Shown piece by piece: positions 1-8,052 of a stretch of 64,000 bases of DNA. The stretch's first letter is position 1; each line of letters begins with the position of its first letter. This stretch comes from Enterococcus sp. ZJ1622. Its GTDB lineage: Bacteria; Bacillota; Bacilli; Lactobacillales; Enterococcaceae. Position numbers and translations under genes: made by a program. Where the stretch lies: positions 152,862 to 216,861 of the forward strand of contig NZ_JAAKDW010000006.1 of the NCBI RefSeq assembly GCF_011038845.1, written 5' to 3'. Under the pieces are notes generated by a model, which was given only the letters and a program-made list of their open reading frames with translations, had not been told where the DNA came from and searched no databases.

Positions 1-645
1 CCGACTCAAACATTTTTTCATTTACCTGAAGAAAAGCAAAAACGACTTTTAGAAGCCGCTCGGGTAGAATTTTCCAGAGTGCCATTGAATGAAGCTTCGA
101 TCGCAAACATCGTGAAACTAGCAGATATTCCCCGTGGCAGCTTTTATCAGTATTTCGAAGATAAAGAAGATCTTTACTTTTATTATTTTGAAACAGTCAG
201 AAGAGATAGCTCTAAGGACATGCTTCAATTGATGAAAGAAGCAAAAGGCGATCTATTCAAAGGATTCGAGTTGTATTTTACCAAGATGATCCGCGATACA
301 TTAGAAGGCGAGAATGCTTCTTTTTATCGAAATCTGTTTATGAATATGGACTATCGAGCTTCTCGAAAAGTCGTTCCTCATACATCAAAGGATCATCGAC
401 TAAGTCCGCATAAGAACCACAAGCAAGATGCCAAGGAATTGATCGAATTGATCGATCAGACAAAGTTGAAAGTCAATGATTCCCATGAATTGGAATTACT
501 GATCCAATTAGTCATGAATACGGTATTCACAACGATCGCTCATTCTTATAAATCTTTTTCTACATCTGAGGATTACTCGGCGGACGAAGCAATCAAAGAA
601 TTCAAATTAAAGCTCTCCTGGCTAAAAAACGGAGCATATAAATAG
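1..645 (+). CDS. TetR/AcrR-family transcriptional regulator, 5' end outside window
   Basis: The frame is open from the first base of the window, so the true start lies upstream; the GTG at 79 is internal. The visible N-terminal part reads as a TetR helix-turn-helix (IANIVKLADIPRGSFYQYF), the conserved recognition-helix region of this family, followed by an all-helical ligand-binding region. It ends 15 bases before the ABC exporter genes on the same strand. The usual arrangement is a local repressor of the adjacent efflux pump that responds to a pump substrate; that role is inferred from context. No ligand can be predicted. Confidence 0.85.
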   Translation, partial: PTQTFFHLPEEKQKRLLEAARVEFSRVPLNEASIANIVKLADIPRGSFYQYFEDKEDLYFYYFETVRRDSSKDMLQLMKEAKGDLFKGFELYFTKMIRDTLEGENASFYRNLFMNMDYRASRKVVPHTSKDHRLSPHKNHKQDAKELIELIDQTKLKVNDSHELELLIQLVMNTVFTTIAHSYKSFSTSEDYSADEAIKEFKLKLSWLKNGAYK

Positions 646-660
646 AAAGAAGGGAATAAG

Positions 661-2388
661 ATGCTAAAAATCGTAAAACGGATCTCCTTGACTTCGGCTA
701 TTGCAGCTGCGGTTTTCATGGTTATCCAAGTATTCGCAGACCTGTATTTGCCGACACTTACCTCTAACATCATCGATAAAGGGGTCGCACAAGGAGATGT
801 CGATTATATCTGGCAAACTGGATTTGTGATGATCGGATTTTCTTTGATCAGCATTTTCGCAGCGATCGCTAATACATTTTTCGCTACACGAGAATCTCAA
901 AAATTAGGGAAACAATTGCGTACGGATGTTTACAAAAAATCAGAAAGCTTGACGAATGATGCTTTTGACAAATATGGTACAGCTTCTTTGATCACACGTA
1001 CGACGAATGATGTCACTCAAATCCAAATGGTGACTCAGATGTTCTTGCGTATGATGATCAATGCACCAATCACATTGATCGGTGCCAGCTTTTTAGCTTA
1101 TCAGAAGGATCATCAGCTGACGAAAATCTTCTTAGTCGTGATTCCTGTGATGCTGGTATTAGTCGGCGGGATCATGTATTTTGCCGTGCCGCTATTCAAG
1201 AGCATGCAAAAGAAAACAGACCGGTTGAATCTGGTATTTCGTGAAGGTTTGACAGGTGTCCGTGTGATCCGGGCATTTGATAAAACACGTTTTGAAGAAA
1301 ATCGGTTCGATCTAGCGAACAAAGATTATACGAACACAGCAATCAAAGTAAACACGATCGTTGCCTTGATGATGCCAGTAATGACATTGATCATGAGTGG
1401 AACGAACGTTGCAATCACATGGTTTGGCGGACACTACATAGCTGATATGACGCTTGAAGTTGGGAACCTGATTGCTTTTATGACTTATGCCATGCAGATT
1501 CTGATCAGTTTTATGATGCTTTCTGCCATATTTATCATGGTGCCGCGTGCGCAAGCATCTGCTGATCGGATCAACGAAGTACTGGATGAAGAGATCGGTA
1601 TCAATGATCCAAAAGATCCGAAAACTGTTTCTTTAGCTGGAAAAGAGGCTTCTTTAGTATTCGATCATGTCAATTACCGCTATCGTGGCGCAGAAAAACT
1701 TGCACTTGAAGACATCGATTTTTCGGCGAAATCCGGCGAAATCGTGGCAATCATCGGTGGAACAGGGTCAGGGAAATCGACTTTAGTCAATCTGATCCCT
1801 CGTTTATATGATATCGAATCTGGAGAAATCAGGATCAATGGAACAAGTATCAGTGAGATGACACAGCACAATCTACGCGAACTGATGGGCTTCGTTCCTC
1901 AAAAGTCGATGCTGTTTTCTGGAACGATCCGCGACAATATGCAGTACGGGAAATCTGATGCCACAGATGAAATGATTTGGAAAGCCTTGGAGATCGCTCA
2001 GGCAAAAGACTTTGTTTCAGAACTTGAAGATGGACTGGACAGTCATGTAGAACAAGGCGGAGGGAACTTCTCCGGTGGACAAAGACAACGTTTAGCTATT
2101 GCGCGTGCTTTAGTCAAACCAGCAGATGTCTATGTATTCGATGATTCTTTTTCAGCATTGGACTTCAAAACGGATGCGAAACTGCGCCAAGCCTTGAAGG
2201 TCAATATGAAAGAAAGCATCACAGTCTTAGTCGCACAGCGAGTAAGTACCGTAATGGATGCTGACACGATCTTAGTTCTCGATGAAGGCAAGCTAGTCGG
2301 CAAAGGAACACACGATGAATTACTTGAAACAAATGAAACGTACCAGGAAATCGTTCATTCACAATTGAGAGAGGAGGATCTAGCATGA
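661..2388 (+). CDS. Heterodimeric ABC multidrug exporter, subunit with degenerate ATP site
   Basis: A 575-residue half-transporter: six N-terminal membrane segments (about residues 1-320), then a nucleotide-binding domain with Walker A (GGTGSGKST), signature FSGGQ and Walker B ending VFDDS. The residue after the Walker B aspartate is Asp, not the catalytic Glu. This marks the degenerate half of a heterodimer, as in LmrCD, EfrAB/EfrCD and TM287/288. The TAG/TGA end overlaps the partner gene by 4 bases, so the two are translationally coupled. The family exports hydrophobic drugs and dyes. Regulation by the upstream TetR protein is likely. I cannot say which Enterococcus Efr pair this is. Confidence 0.93.
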   Translation: MLKIVKRISLTSAIAAAVFMVIQVFADLYLPTLTSNIIDKGVAQGDVDYIWQTGFVMIGFSLISIFAAIANTFFATRESQKLGKQLRTDVYKKSESLTNDAFDKYGTASLITRTTNDVTQIQMVTQMFLRMMINAPITLIGASFLAYQKDHQLTKIFLVVIPVMLVLVGGIMYFAVPLFKSMQKKTDRLNLVFREGLTGVRVIRAFDKTRFEENRFDLANKDYTNTAIKVNTIVALMMPVMTLIMSGTNVAITWFGGHYIADMTLEVGNLIAFMTYAMQILISFMMLSAIFIMVPRAQASADRINEVLDEEIGINDPKDPKTVSLAGKEASLVFDHVNYRYRGAEKLALEDIDFSAKSGEIVAIIGGTGSGKSTLVNLIPRLYDIESGEIRINGTSISEMTQHNLRELMGFVPQKSMLFSGTIRDNMQYGKSDATDEMIWKALEIAQAKDFVSELEDGLDSHVEQGGGNFSGGQRQRLAIARALVKPADVYVFDDSFSALDFKTDAKLRQALKVNMKESITVLVAQRVSTVMDADTILVLDEGKLVGKGTHDELLETNETYQEIVHSQLREEDLA

Positions 2389-4277
2389 GTAAAACAAACA
2401 CAAAAACCTCTCATGGACCAGCAGCTGGGCCAGGACATGGCGGACCAGGCAGAAATATCGGTGCCAAAGGAGAGAAACCTAAAAATTTCTGGGGAACTGT
2501 CCGTCGATTGTTCGGTTATATGTCAAAACGGTTGGTAGCGATCATTACAGTTTTCGTACTGGCGATTGCCGCAGTCGTTTTCCAGATCCAGACACCGAAA
2601 GTCTTGGGGAAAGCAACAACAGAGATCTTCAAAGGTGTGATGACTGGTGCACAGCAAATGCAGCAGGGACAGCAGATCACGAAATTACCGATCGATTTCG
2701 ATAAGATCGCGCAAATCATTTTTACCGTGATCGTCATGTATCTGATCTCGGCAGTGTTCAATTTCCTGCAGCAATTTATCATGACACGTGTTTCACAACG
2801 GACCGTTTATGAATTGCGTCATGACCTAGAAGCAAAAATGAATCGGGTGCCGATTTCTTATTATGATACACATACGAACGGGGACATCATGTCTCGGGCA
2901 ATCAATGATATGGATAATATCGCAAGTACACTGCAGCAGAACCTTACGCAATTTGTCACCAGCGCAGTCACACTGATCGGTGTGATCGTGATGATGTTGT
3001 CTATCAGTTGGCAATTGACGCTCGTAGCCTTATTGATGATCCCATTGAGTTTGATCATCGTTATGATCATTGCGCCAAAATCGCAAGTATTCTTTGCTGA
3101 TCAGCAAAAGAGCCTTGGTCTTTTGAATAACCAAGTCGAAGAAACCTACGGCGGCCATACCATCGTCAAAACGTTCAACCATACAGAAAAAGACCAGGAA
3201 GTATTTGAAGAAGAAAACCAGAAGCTGTATGCTGCAGGCTGGAAAGCACAATTCATCTCAGCGATCATCATGCCTTTGATGAACTTCGTCAAAAACTTGG
3301 GCTATGTCTTTGTAGCTGTACTAGGCGGGGTAAAAGTCGCAAATGGGAATATGACACTTGGGGACGTACAGGCTTTCTTACAATATACGACTCAATTTTC
3401 ACAACCGATCACTCAGCTGGCAAGCTTGATGAATACGATCCAATCAACAGTGGCTTCGGCAGAACGGGTATTCCAAGTGCTAGATGAAGAAGAGATGACA
3501 GAAGAAAAATCCGGACTTCCAGTAGAAAAAGATACACCATATAAAGTCCGTTTTCAAAATGTCCAATTTGGCTATACACCAGATAACCTGTTGATGACTG
3601 ATTTCAATCTTGATGTCAAACCGGGAGAGATGGTCGCTATCGTTGGTCCGACTGGTGCAGGGAAAACGACCTTGATCAACTTGCTAGAACGCTTTTATGA
3701 TGTGTCAGGTGGAAGTATTCGTTATGATGGCGTAGATACCCGTGACCTTTCTCGAGATGTACTGCGCGCCCAATTCTCGATGGTCTTGCAGGATACTTGG
3801 TTATTTACAGGAAGTATCTATGACAATATCAAATACGGAAATGACGACGCAACGGAAGAACAAGTGATTGAAGCAGCTAAAGCCGCTCACGTGGACGAAT
3901 TTGTCCGTAAATTGCCAGATGGCTACAACACAGTATTAAATGAAGAAGCAAGCAATATCTCGCAAGGACAACGTCAATTGATCACGATCGCTCGCGCTTT
4001 CTTAGCAAATCCTGACGTACTGATTCTTGATGAAGCAACCTCTAGTGTGGATACACGTACGGAGATCCTGATCCAAAAAGCGATGAACCGTTTATTGGAA
4101 AACCGGACAAGCTTCGTCGTTGCTCACCGTTTGTCAACGATACGTGATGCAGACAATATCATCGTAATGAACCACGGATCGATCGTGGAAACCGGCAACC
4201 ATGATCAATTGATGGAAAAAGACGGGTTTTATGCCGATCTTTATAATAGCCAGTTTTCAGAAGAAGAAGCGGTCTGA
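2385..4277 (+). CDS. Heterodimeric ABC multidrug exporter, catalytic subunit
   Basis: A 630-residue half-transporter with a Gly/Pro-rich cytoplasmic N-terminal extension (about residues 10-32), six membrane segments, and a nucleotide-binding domain with Walker A (GPTGAGKTT) and canonical Walker B LILDEA. Its signature motif is ISQGQ rather than LSGGQ. The altered signature faces the degenerate Walker B of the partner, so together the pair has one active and one inactive ATP site, the known design of this heterodimer class. It overlaps the upstream gene by 4 bases and is followed by a strong terminator, so TetR-ABC-ABC probably forms one operon. Confidence 0.93.
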   Translation: MSKTNTKTSHGPAAGPGHGGPGRNIGAKGEKPKNFWGTVRRLFGYMSKRLVAIITVFVLAIAAVVFQIQTPKVLGKATTEIFKGVMTGAQQMQQGQQITKLPIDFDKIAQIIFTVIVMYLISAVFNFLQQFIMTRVSQRTVYELRHDLEAKMNRVPISYYDTHTNGDIMSRAINDMDNIASTLQQNLTQFVTSAVTLIGVIVMMLSISWQLTLVALLMIPLSLIIVMIIAPKSQVFFADQQKSLGLLNNQVEETYGGHTIVKTFNHTEKDQEVFEEENQKLYAAGWKAQFISAIIMPLMNFVKNLGYVFVAVLGGVKVANGNMTLGDVQAFLQYTTQFSQPITQLASLMNTIQSTVASAERVFQVLDEEEMTEEKSGLPVEKDTPYKVRFQNVQFGYTPDNLLMTDFNLDVKPGEMVAIVGPTGAGKTTLINLLERFYDVSGGSIRYDGVDTRDLSRDVLRAQFSMVLQDTWLFTGSIYDNIKYGNDDATEEQVIEAAKAAHVDEFVRKLPDGYNTVLNEEASNISQGQRQLITIARAFLANPDVLILDEATSSVDTRTEILIQKAMNRLLENRTSFVVAHRLSTIRDADNIIVMNHGSIVETGNHDQLMEKDGFYADLYNSQFSEEEAV

Positions 4278-4321
4278 ACACCGAGCATAGGACAATAGGT
4301 ATTACTTCGAACAAGTAAAAT

Positions 4322-4370
4322 GACAGGGAATGGAACAAAGTGATGTGACATTCCCTGTTCGTTTTTTTTT
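4322..4370 (+). terminator. Intrinsic terminator after ABC exporter operon
   Basis: A 10-bp perfect stem (ACAGGGAATG / CATTCCCTGT) separated by a 16-base loop and followed by a run of nine T residues. Confidence 0.85.
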
Positions 4371-4506
4371 GTTTTTTGATTGTTTTTAGACGTATTTCCC
4401 TGTAAATGCGAAGGTTCTCACATTTTTTTTAACAAAAACTGTGTTATTGCTTGAAAGAAGAGAGAAGCATCGTTAAAATAAAGCTGACGTGGAGGGGAGC
4501 AAGAAT

Positions 4507-5391
4507 ATGAAAGATTTTAAATTGGGGGCTGCCACCTCTTTGAAAAGTGTGGCGATCCGGGTCAAAGACCGGGATAAGATGATCGATTTTTACAAAAACA
4601 CGATCGGTTTTGACTTGAAACGGGAAGAAAATGAACTGGCGATTTTAGGAACAGAAGAAAACGGAAGCGAAATGTTGCTGTTGGAAGAAAGCCCAAGAGC
4701 AAATGATCACATCGGGGAGATCAAAAAGCTGAATCGGTTCTCACTGATCATTCCTAGCGTAGAGGAAATGGCAGACATCTTGTGCCGTATCCGAAAAACG
4801 AATTATCCGATTAAAGATGCGTTAGAAGATCATGGTCGTTTAGGGATTTTACTAAGTGATCCGGAAGAAAACGAGATCGAGATCTATCATGAAGAGCGCA
4901 AAGATGACCAGAAAGAAACACCAGAGAGAATGGATCAGGAAGCTTTGCTGCGTAAATCAGAAGAAAAATTCAGTAAATTGTCCGCAGGTTCTTATTTCGA
5001 AAAGATCCATTTGAATGTGACGGATTTGACGAAAGAACGTAAATTTCTTGAGCACGTCCTTGGTTTGAAGGTACAAAATGAAGAAAACAAACTTTACGTA
5101 TTGAATGAAGGCGACTTTCATGTCGGTCTGACAGAAGCACAAGGCGAGGCGCTCAATTTGCCGACAGACGAAGTGATCGGGTTGGACTTCCTGAAATTCG
5201 TGATCGATCCAGATAGCATGGAAAATCTGATCACTCACTTGGAAGAGTTAGCGATCGATTTCTTTTTAGATAAAAAACACACGGTATTGACGATCTATGA
5301 TTCGATCGGGATCGAATGGTGGTTTGTCAGTGAGCCAAATGAAAAAAGTAGAACAGATATCAAGTGTGACGATGAACCATTTCTTTCTTAA
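4507..5391 (+). CDS. Two-domain VOC (glyoxalase/extradiol dioxygenase-fold) protein
   Basis: A 294-residue protein with two VOC modules, about residues 10-125 and 168-280, joined by a charged linker. The architecture matches two-domain catechol-dioxygenase-like proteins such as CatE/YfiE of Bacillus. The first module reads SVAIRVKD where a metal-binding His is usual, whereas the second reads KIHLNVTD and keeps the His. Only one metal site may therefore be intact. The start is set at ATG 4507 because a strong GGAGGGG lies 9 bases upstream; an in-frame GTG at 4489 precedes that site. It is monocistronic between two terminators. The substrate is unknown. Confidence 0.75.
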   Translation: MKDFKLGAATSLKSVAIRVKDRDKMIDFYKNTIGFDLKREENELAILGTEENGSEMLLLEESPRANDHIGEIKKLNRFSLIIPSVEEMADILCRIRKTNYPIKDALEDHGRLGILLSDPEENEIEIYHEERKDDQKETPERMDQEALLRKSEEKFSKLSAGSYFEKIHLNVTDLTKERKFLEHVLGLKVQNEENKLYVLNEGDFHVGLTEAQGEALNLPTDEVIGLDFLKFVIDPDSMENLITHLEELAIDFFLDKKHTVLTIYDSIGIEWWFVSEPNEKSRTDIKCDDEPFLS

Positions 5392-5422
5392 CGATAGTTG
5401 TACTTGATGTCATTTCTAAGGG

Positions 5423-5466
5423 CGGAGGTCATTCAGAATTTTTCTGAGTGACCTCCGTTCTTTTTG
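5423..5466 (+). terminator. Intrinsic terminator after VOC gene
   Basis: A stem of about 15 bp (CGGAGGTCA.TCAGAA / TTCTGA.TGACCTCCG) with a short T loop, followed by TTCTTTTT. Confidence 0.85.
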
Positions 5467-5562
5467 ATAAAACTATTGATTCCTTTTGCAGAAAGCTATA
5501 TGCTTGGGCTGATAGTGCAAGAAGAAATGCAATGATTTTCTTCATGACAGAAGGAGGAAAAG

Positions 5563-6588
5563 ATGTATCCAGAAACCAAACAACTGATTTTGAAAAAACT
5601 AGAAGAAGGCGTTTATCCCGGGGTAGTCGCGGCTTTTGTCAGTCAAGGGGAAACCGAGTCATTTTCAGCCGGCTTCGCTCAACTTGTCCCCGAAAAGCAA
5701 CTGATGGAAGAAGACCTTCTTTTTGATGCGGCTTCTCTTACAAAAGTCATCGCGACAACGAGCTTGATCCTGCGGTTATGGGAAGACGGGAAGATCGATT
5801 TAGACCAGTCTTTGCATGAATATTTACCAGCATTTGAGAATCGGACGATCACCTTGAGACATCTGCTGACGCATACTTCTGATATCAAAACTTGGATCCC
5901 TGATCGTGACCAGTTATCTCAGGAAGAATTGATTGCTGCGTATTTGAAATTACAGCCGGGAGATCAATTGGGAAAAACGGTGAAATATACAGACGCCGGA
6001 ACGATCTTGTTAGGTTTGATGTTAGAAGAGATCTATCAGGAACCGCTTGTCGAAGTATTCCAAGAACAGGTCTTGGAACCTCTCGGGATGATGGACAGTT
6101 TGTTCCTTCCCTTTCCATCCAAAAAAATCGTCCCAACAGAACAGCTGCCGACTGGCGAAGTTCTGCGAGGGATCACGCATGATCCAAAAGCACGAGTACT
6201 GGCAGAACATGCGGGCAATGCGGGACTTTTCATTGATTTGAAAGACAGTCTTTCATTCATAGAAATGTATTTGAATAAAGGACTTGTCAAGGACGGACGT
6301 TTTTTTGAAGAACAAACGATCGAAGCTCTTTTGCAGGATCAGACACCAGAAAAAAACGGGGATCGTTCGTTAGGATGGGATTTGAAGAGGAACTATAATG
6401 ATCAGCATCCCATACTTTTTCATACAGGGTATACCGGAACGTTCTTCCTTATTGATATCATTGATCAAGAAGCGTTCGTATTCCTGTCCAATCGGATCCA
6501 TCCAGTCGATCATCGAGAAGTGTATATTCAAAATCGAGACGAAATCATTGAAAATTTTTTGAAAGAGAAAGCGTTATTACAGAAATAG
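5563..6588 (+). CDS. Beta-lactamase-fold serine hydrolase (class C / esterase-like)
   Basis: A 341-residue protein with the three signatures of the class C beta-lactamase/PBP-like family: SLTK with Ser58 and Lys61, YTD at 142-144 (YxN-type), and HTG at 287-289 in place of KTG. There is no signal peptide or membrane segment, so it is probably cytoplasmic, which argues against a resistance role and for an esterase or peptidase of unknown substrate. Start ATG 5563 follows AGAAGGAGGAAAAG at good spacing. manA follows 38 bases later, so the two may be cotranscribed. Confidence 0.8.
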   Translation: MYPETKQLILKKLEEGVYPGVVAAFVSQGETESFSAGFAQLVPEKQLMEEDLLFDAASLTKVIATTSLILRLWEDGKIDLDQSLHEYLPAFENRTITLRHLLTHTSDIKTWIPDRDQLSQEELIAAYLKLQPGDQLGKTVKYTDAGTILLGLMLEEIYQEPLVEVFQEQVLEPLGMMDSLFLPFPSKKIVPTEQLPTGEVLRGITHDPKARVLAEHAGNAGLFIDLKDSLSFIEMYLNKGLVKDGRFFEEQTIEALLQDQTPEKNGDRSLGWDLKRNYNDQHPILFHTGYTGTFFLIDIIDQEAFVFLSNRIHPVDHREVYIQNRDEIIENFLKEKALLQK

Positions 6589-6626
6589 TGCTATAATAGC
6601 TATGAAAATTGAGAGGAGTTTTAGTC

Positions 6627-7577
6627 ATGCAAGAACCTATGTTTTTAAAACCAGTTTTTCAAGAAAAGATTTGGGGAGGAAATCGGCTGCATTCTGTCTT
6701 CGGTTTTGACTTGCCAAATGATAAAATTGGGGAAGATTGGGCAATCAGTGCACATCCTCATGGCGTAAGTGTTGTAGAAAACGGAGAATTCAAAGGTCAA
6801 AAGTTAGATGATCTATGGGCAGAGCATAAAGAATTGTTCGGACATCCTTCAGAACCCGTTTTTCCTTTGCTTATCAAGATCTTAGATGCAGAAGATGAAC
6901 TTTCCGTACAAGTCCATCCAGATGATGCTTACGGCATGGAACACGAAGGAGAGCTTGGAAAGACAGAATGCTGGTATATTATCGATGCAGAACCAGGTGC
7001 AGAGATCATTTATGGTCACCATGCGCAAACGAGAGAAGAACTAGCAGAAATGATCGAAGATGGACGTTGGGATGATCTGCTGAAGAAAGTGCCTGTGAAA
7101 AAAGGAGATTTCTTCTACGTACCAAGTGGAACGATCCACGCGATCGGCAAAGGGATCATGATCTTAGAAACACAGCAAAGCTCTGACACTACTTATCGTG
7201 TTTATGATTATGACCGTAAAGACAATCAAGGAAAAACACGTGAATTGCACATCCAACAGTCTATCGATGTGACGACTGTTCCGGCAAAAACGCCTGAGTT
7301 GCAAGTCAAAGAAGTACGCAAAGGAAATTCATCGATCGTTACCTATTTAGAAACAGAATTTTTCAATGTCTACGAGTGGGATATCAAAGGAATCACGAAT
7401 TTCAAAAAACAAGCACCTTATACATTGATGACTGTTATTGACGGGGCTGGCGAACTTGTCGTTGCAGGAAAAACCTACACACTAGAAAAAGGAACAAGCT
7501 GTATTATCCCAGATGGTGTGGAAGAATGGACCGTACAAGGCGAATTAGCAATCATTGCTTCTGAACCTGGCAAATAA
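6627..7577 (+). CDS. manA: Mannose-6-phosphate isomerase, class I
   Basis: A 316-residue enzyme interconverting mannose-6-phosphate and fructose-6-phosphate in the cytoplasm. The zinc site is visible: His97 in VQVHPDD, Glu114 in GKTECWY, and His171 in GTIHAIG. The C-terminal part forms the second cupin-like domain. ATG 6627 is preferred over the in-frame TTG at 6609 because GAGAGGAG (6611-6618) lies 8 bases before it. The gene ends at a terminator, after which the structured repeats and the mannitol PTS genes begin. Confidence 0.93.
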   Translation: MQEPMFLKPVFQEKIWGGNRLHSVFGFDLPNDKIGEDWAISAHPHGVSVVENGEFKGQKLDDLWAEHKELFGHPSEPVFPLLIKILDAEDELSVQVHPDDAYGMEHEGELGKTECWYIIDAEPGAEIIYGHHAQTREELAEMIEDGRWDDLLKKVPVKKGDFFYVPSGTIHAIGKGIMILETQQSSDTTYRVYDYDRKDNQGKTRELHIQQSIDVTTVPAKTPELQVKEVRKGNSSIVTYLETEFFNVYEWDIKGITNFKKQAPYTLMTVIDGAGELVVAGKTYTLEKGTSCIIPDGVEEWTVQGELAIIASEPGK

Positions 7578-7602
7578 GTTGTTGTTTGTCATGAAGTGAT
7601 TC

Positions 7603-7632
7603 AAAAGGAGCTGTGACTGCAGCTCCTTTTTC
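7603..7632 (+). terminator. Intrinsic terminator after manA
   Basis: A perfect 11-bp stem (AAAAGGAGCTG / CAGCTCCTTTT) with a 6-base loop and T tail. Confidence 0.85.
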
Positions 7633-7640
7633 CGAATACA

Positions 7641-7998
7641 TGGTGTTCCAAAGCTTGCATCTGCGGTAATAAGCCCAACCAAACGAAAAATATGGAGAAC
7701 TATTTTTGTTTGGCTATTCTTGTTACTTGATGTAGGACAGCATTTTCACAACCTCTATAAACGGTGTTCCAACTGCTGCTTCTCGGCAATAAGTTCACTG
7801 AACAAGAAAATATGAGGAGCTATTTTCTGCTCAGTGTCCTTATTCCTTAAAGCAGAACGCAGTTGTCACAACCTCTGATTCACGGTGTTCTCCTGCCAAC
7901 TCCTCGGGCACAAGTCACAATATTCAACAAACATGAGAAGCTGTTTGTTGAAATTGTTCCTTGTGCCTCAGAGTTAAACGGCAGGCTCACAACCTCTT
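7641..7998 (+). repeat. Array of three ~116-bp structured repeats (locus A)
   Basis: Three units at 7641-7756, 7761-7876 and 7882-7998, separated by ATAA and GATTC. Each starts (A/T)(C/T)GGTGTTC, ends CACAACCTCT, and carries a central ATATGRRGARCTATTTT-type segment. Each can fold into one long interrupted hairpin: in unit 2, AACTGC/GCAGTT, CTGCTT/AAGCAG, AATAAG/CTTATT, CACTGA/TCAGTG and AGAAAATA/TATTTTCT pair. Unit 1 keeps the same stems with different bases. Related units lie at 12295-12410 (reverse) and 37844-38324. The array fills the gap between manA and mtlA, ending 55 bases before mtlA. No protein is encoded. Confidence 0.85.
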
Positions 7999-8052
7999 TT
8001 AGACATTTAGAGACAAACAAGCAGAGGAAAAAAATCTGAGAGTTACCAAAGT

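Noticed and set aside
5448..5726. 92-codon frame overlapping the serine hydrolase start
   Set aside because: Crosses the terminator and the true start of the hydrolase; translation is Arg-rich with no domain.
7641..7998. CRISPR-like array
   Set aside because: Units are about 116 bp with 4-5 base gaps and variable arms; no short constant repeats with spacers and no cas genes.
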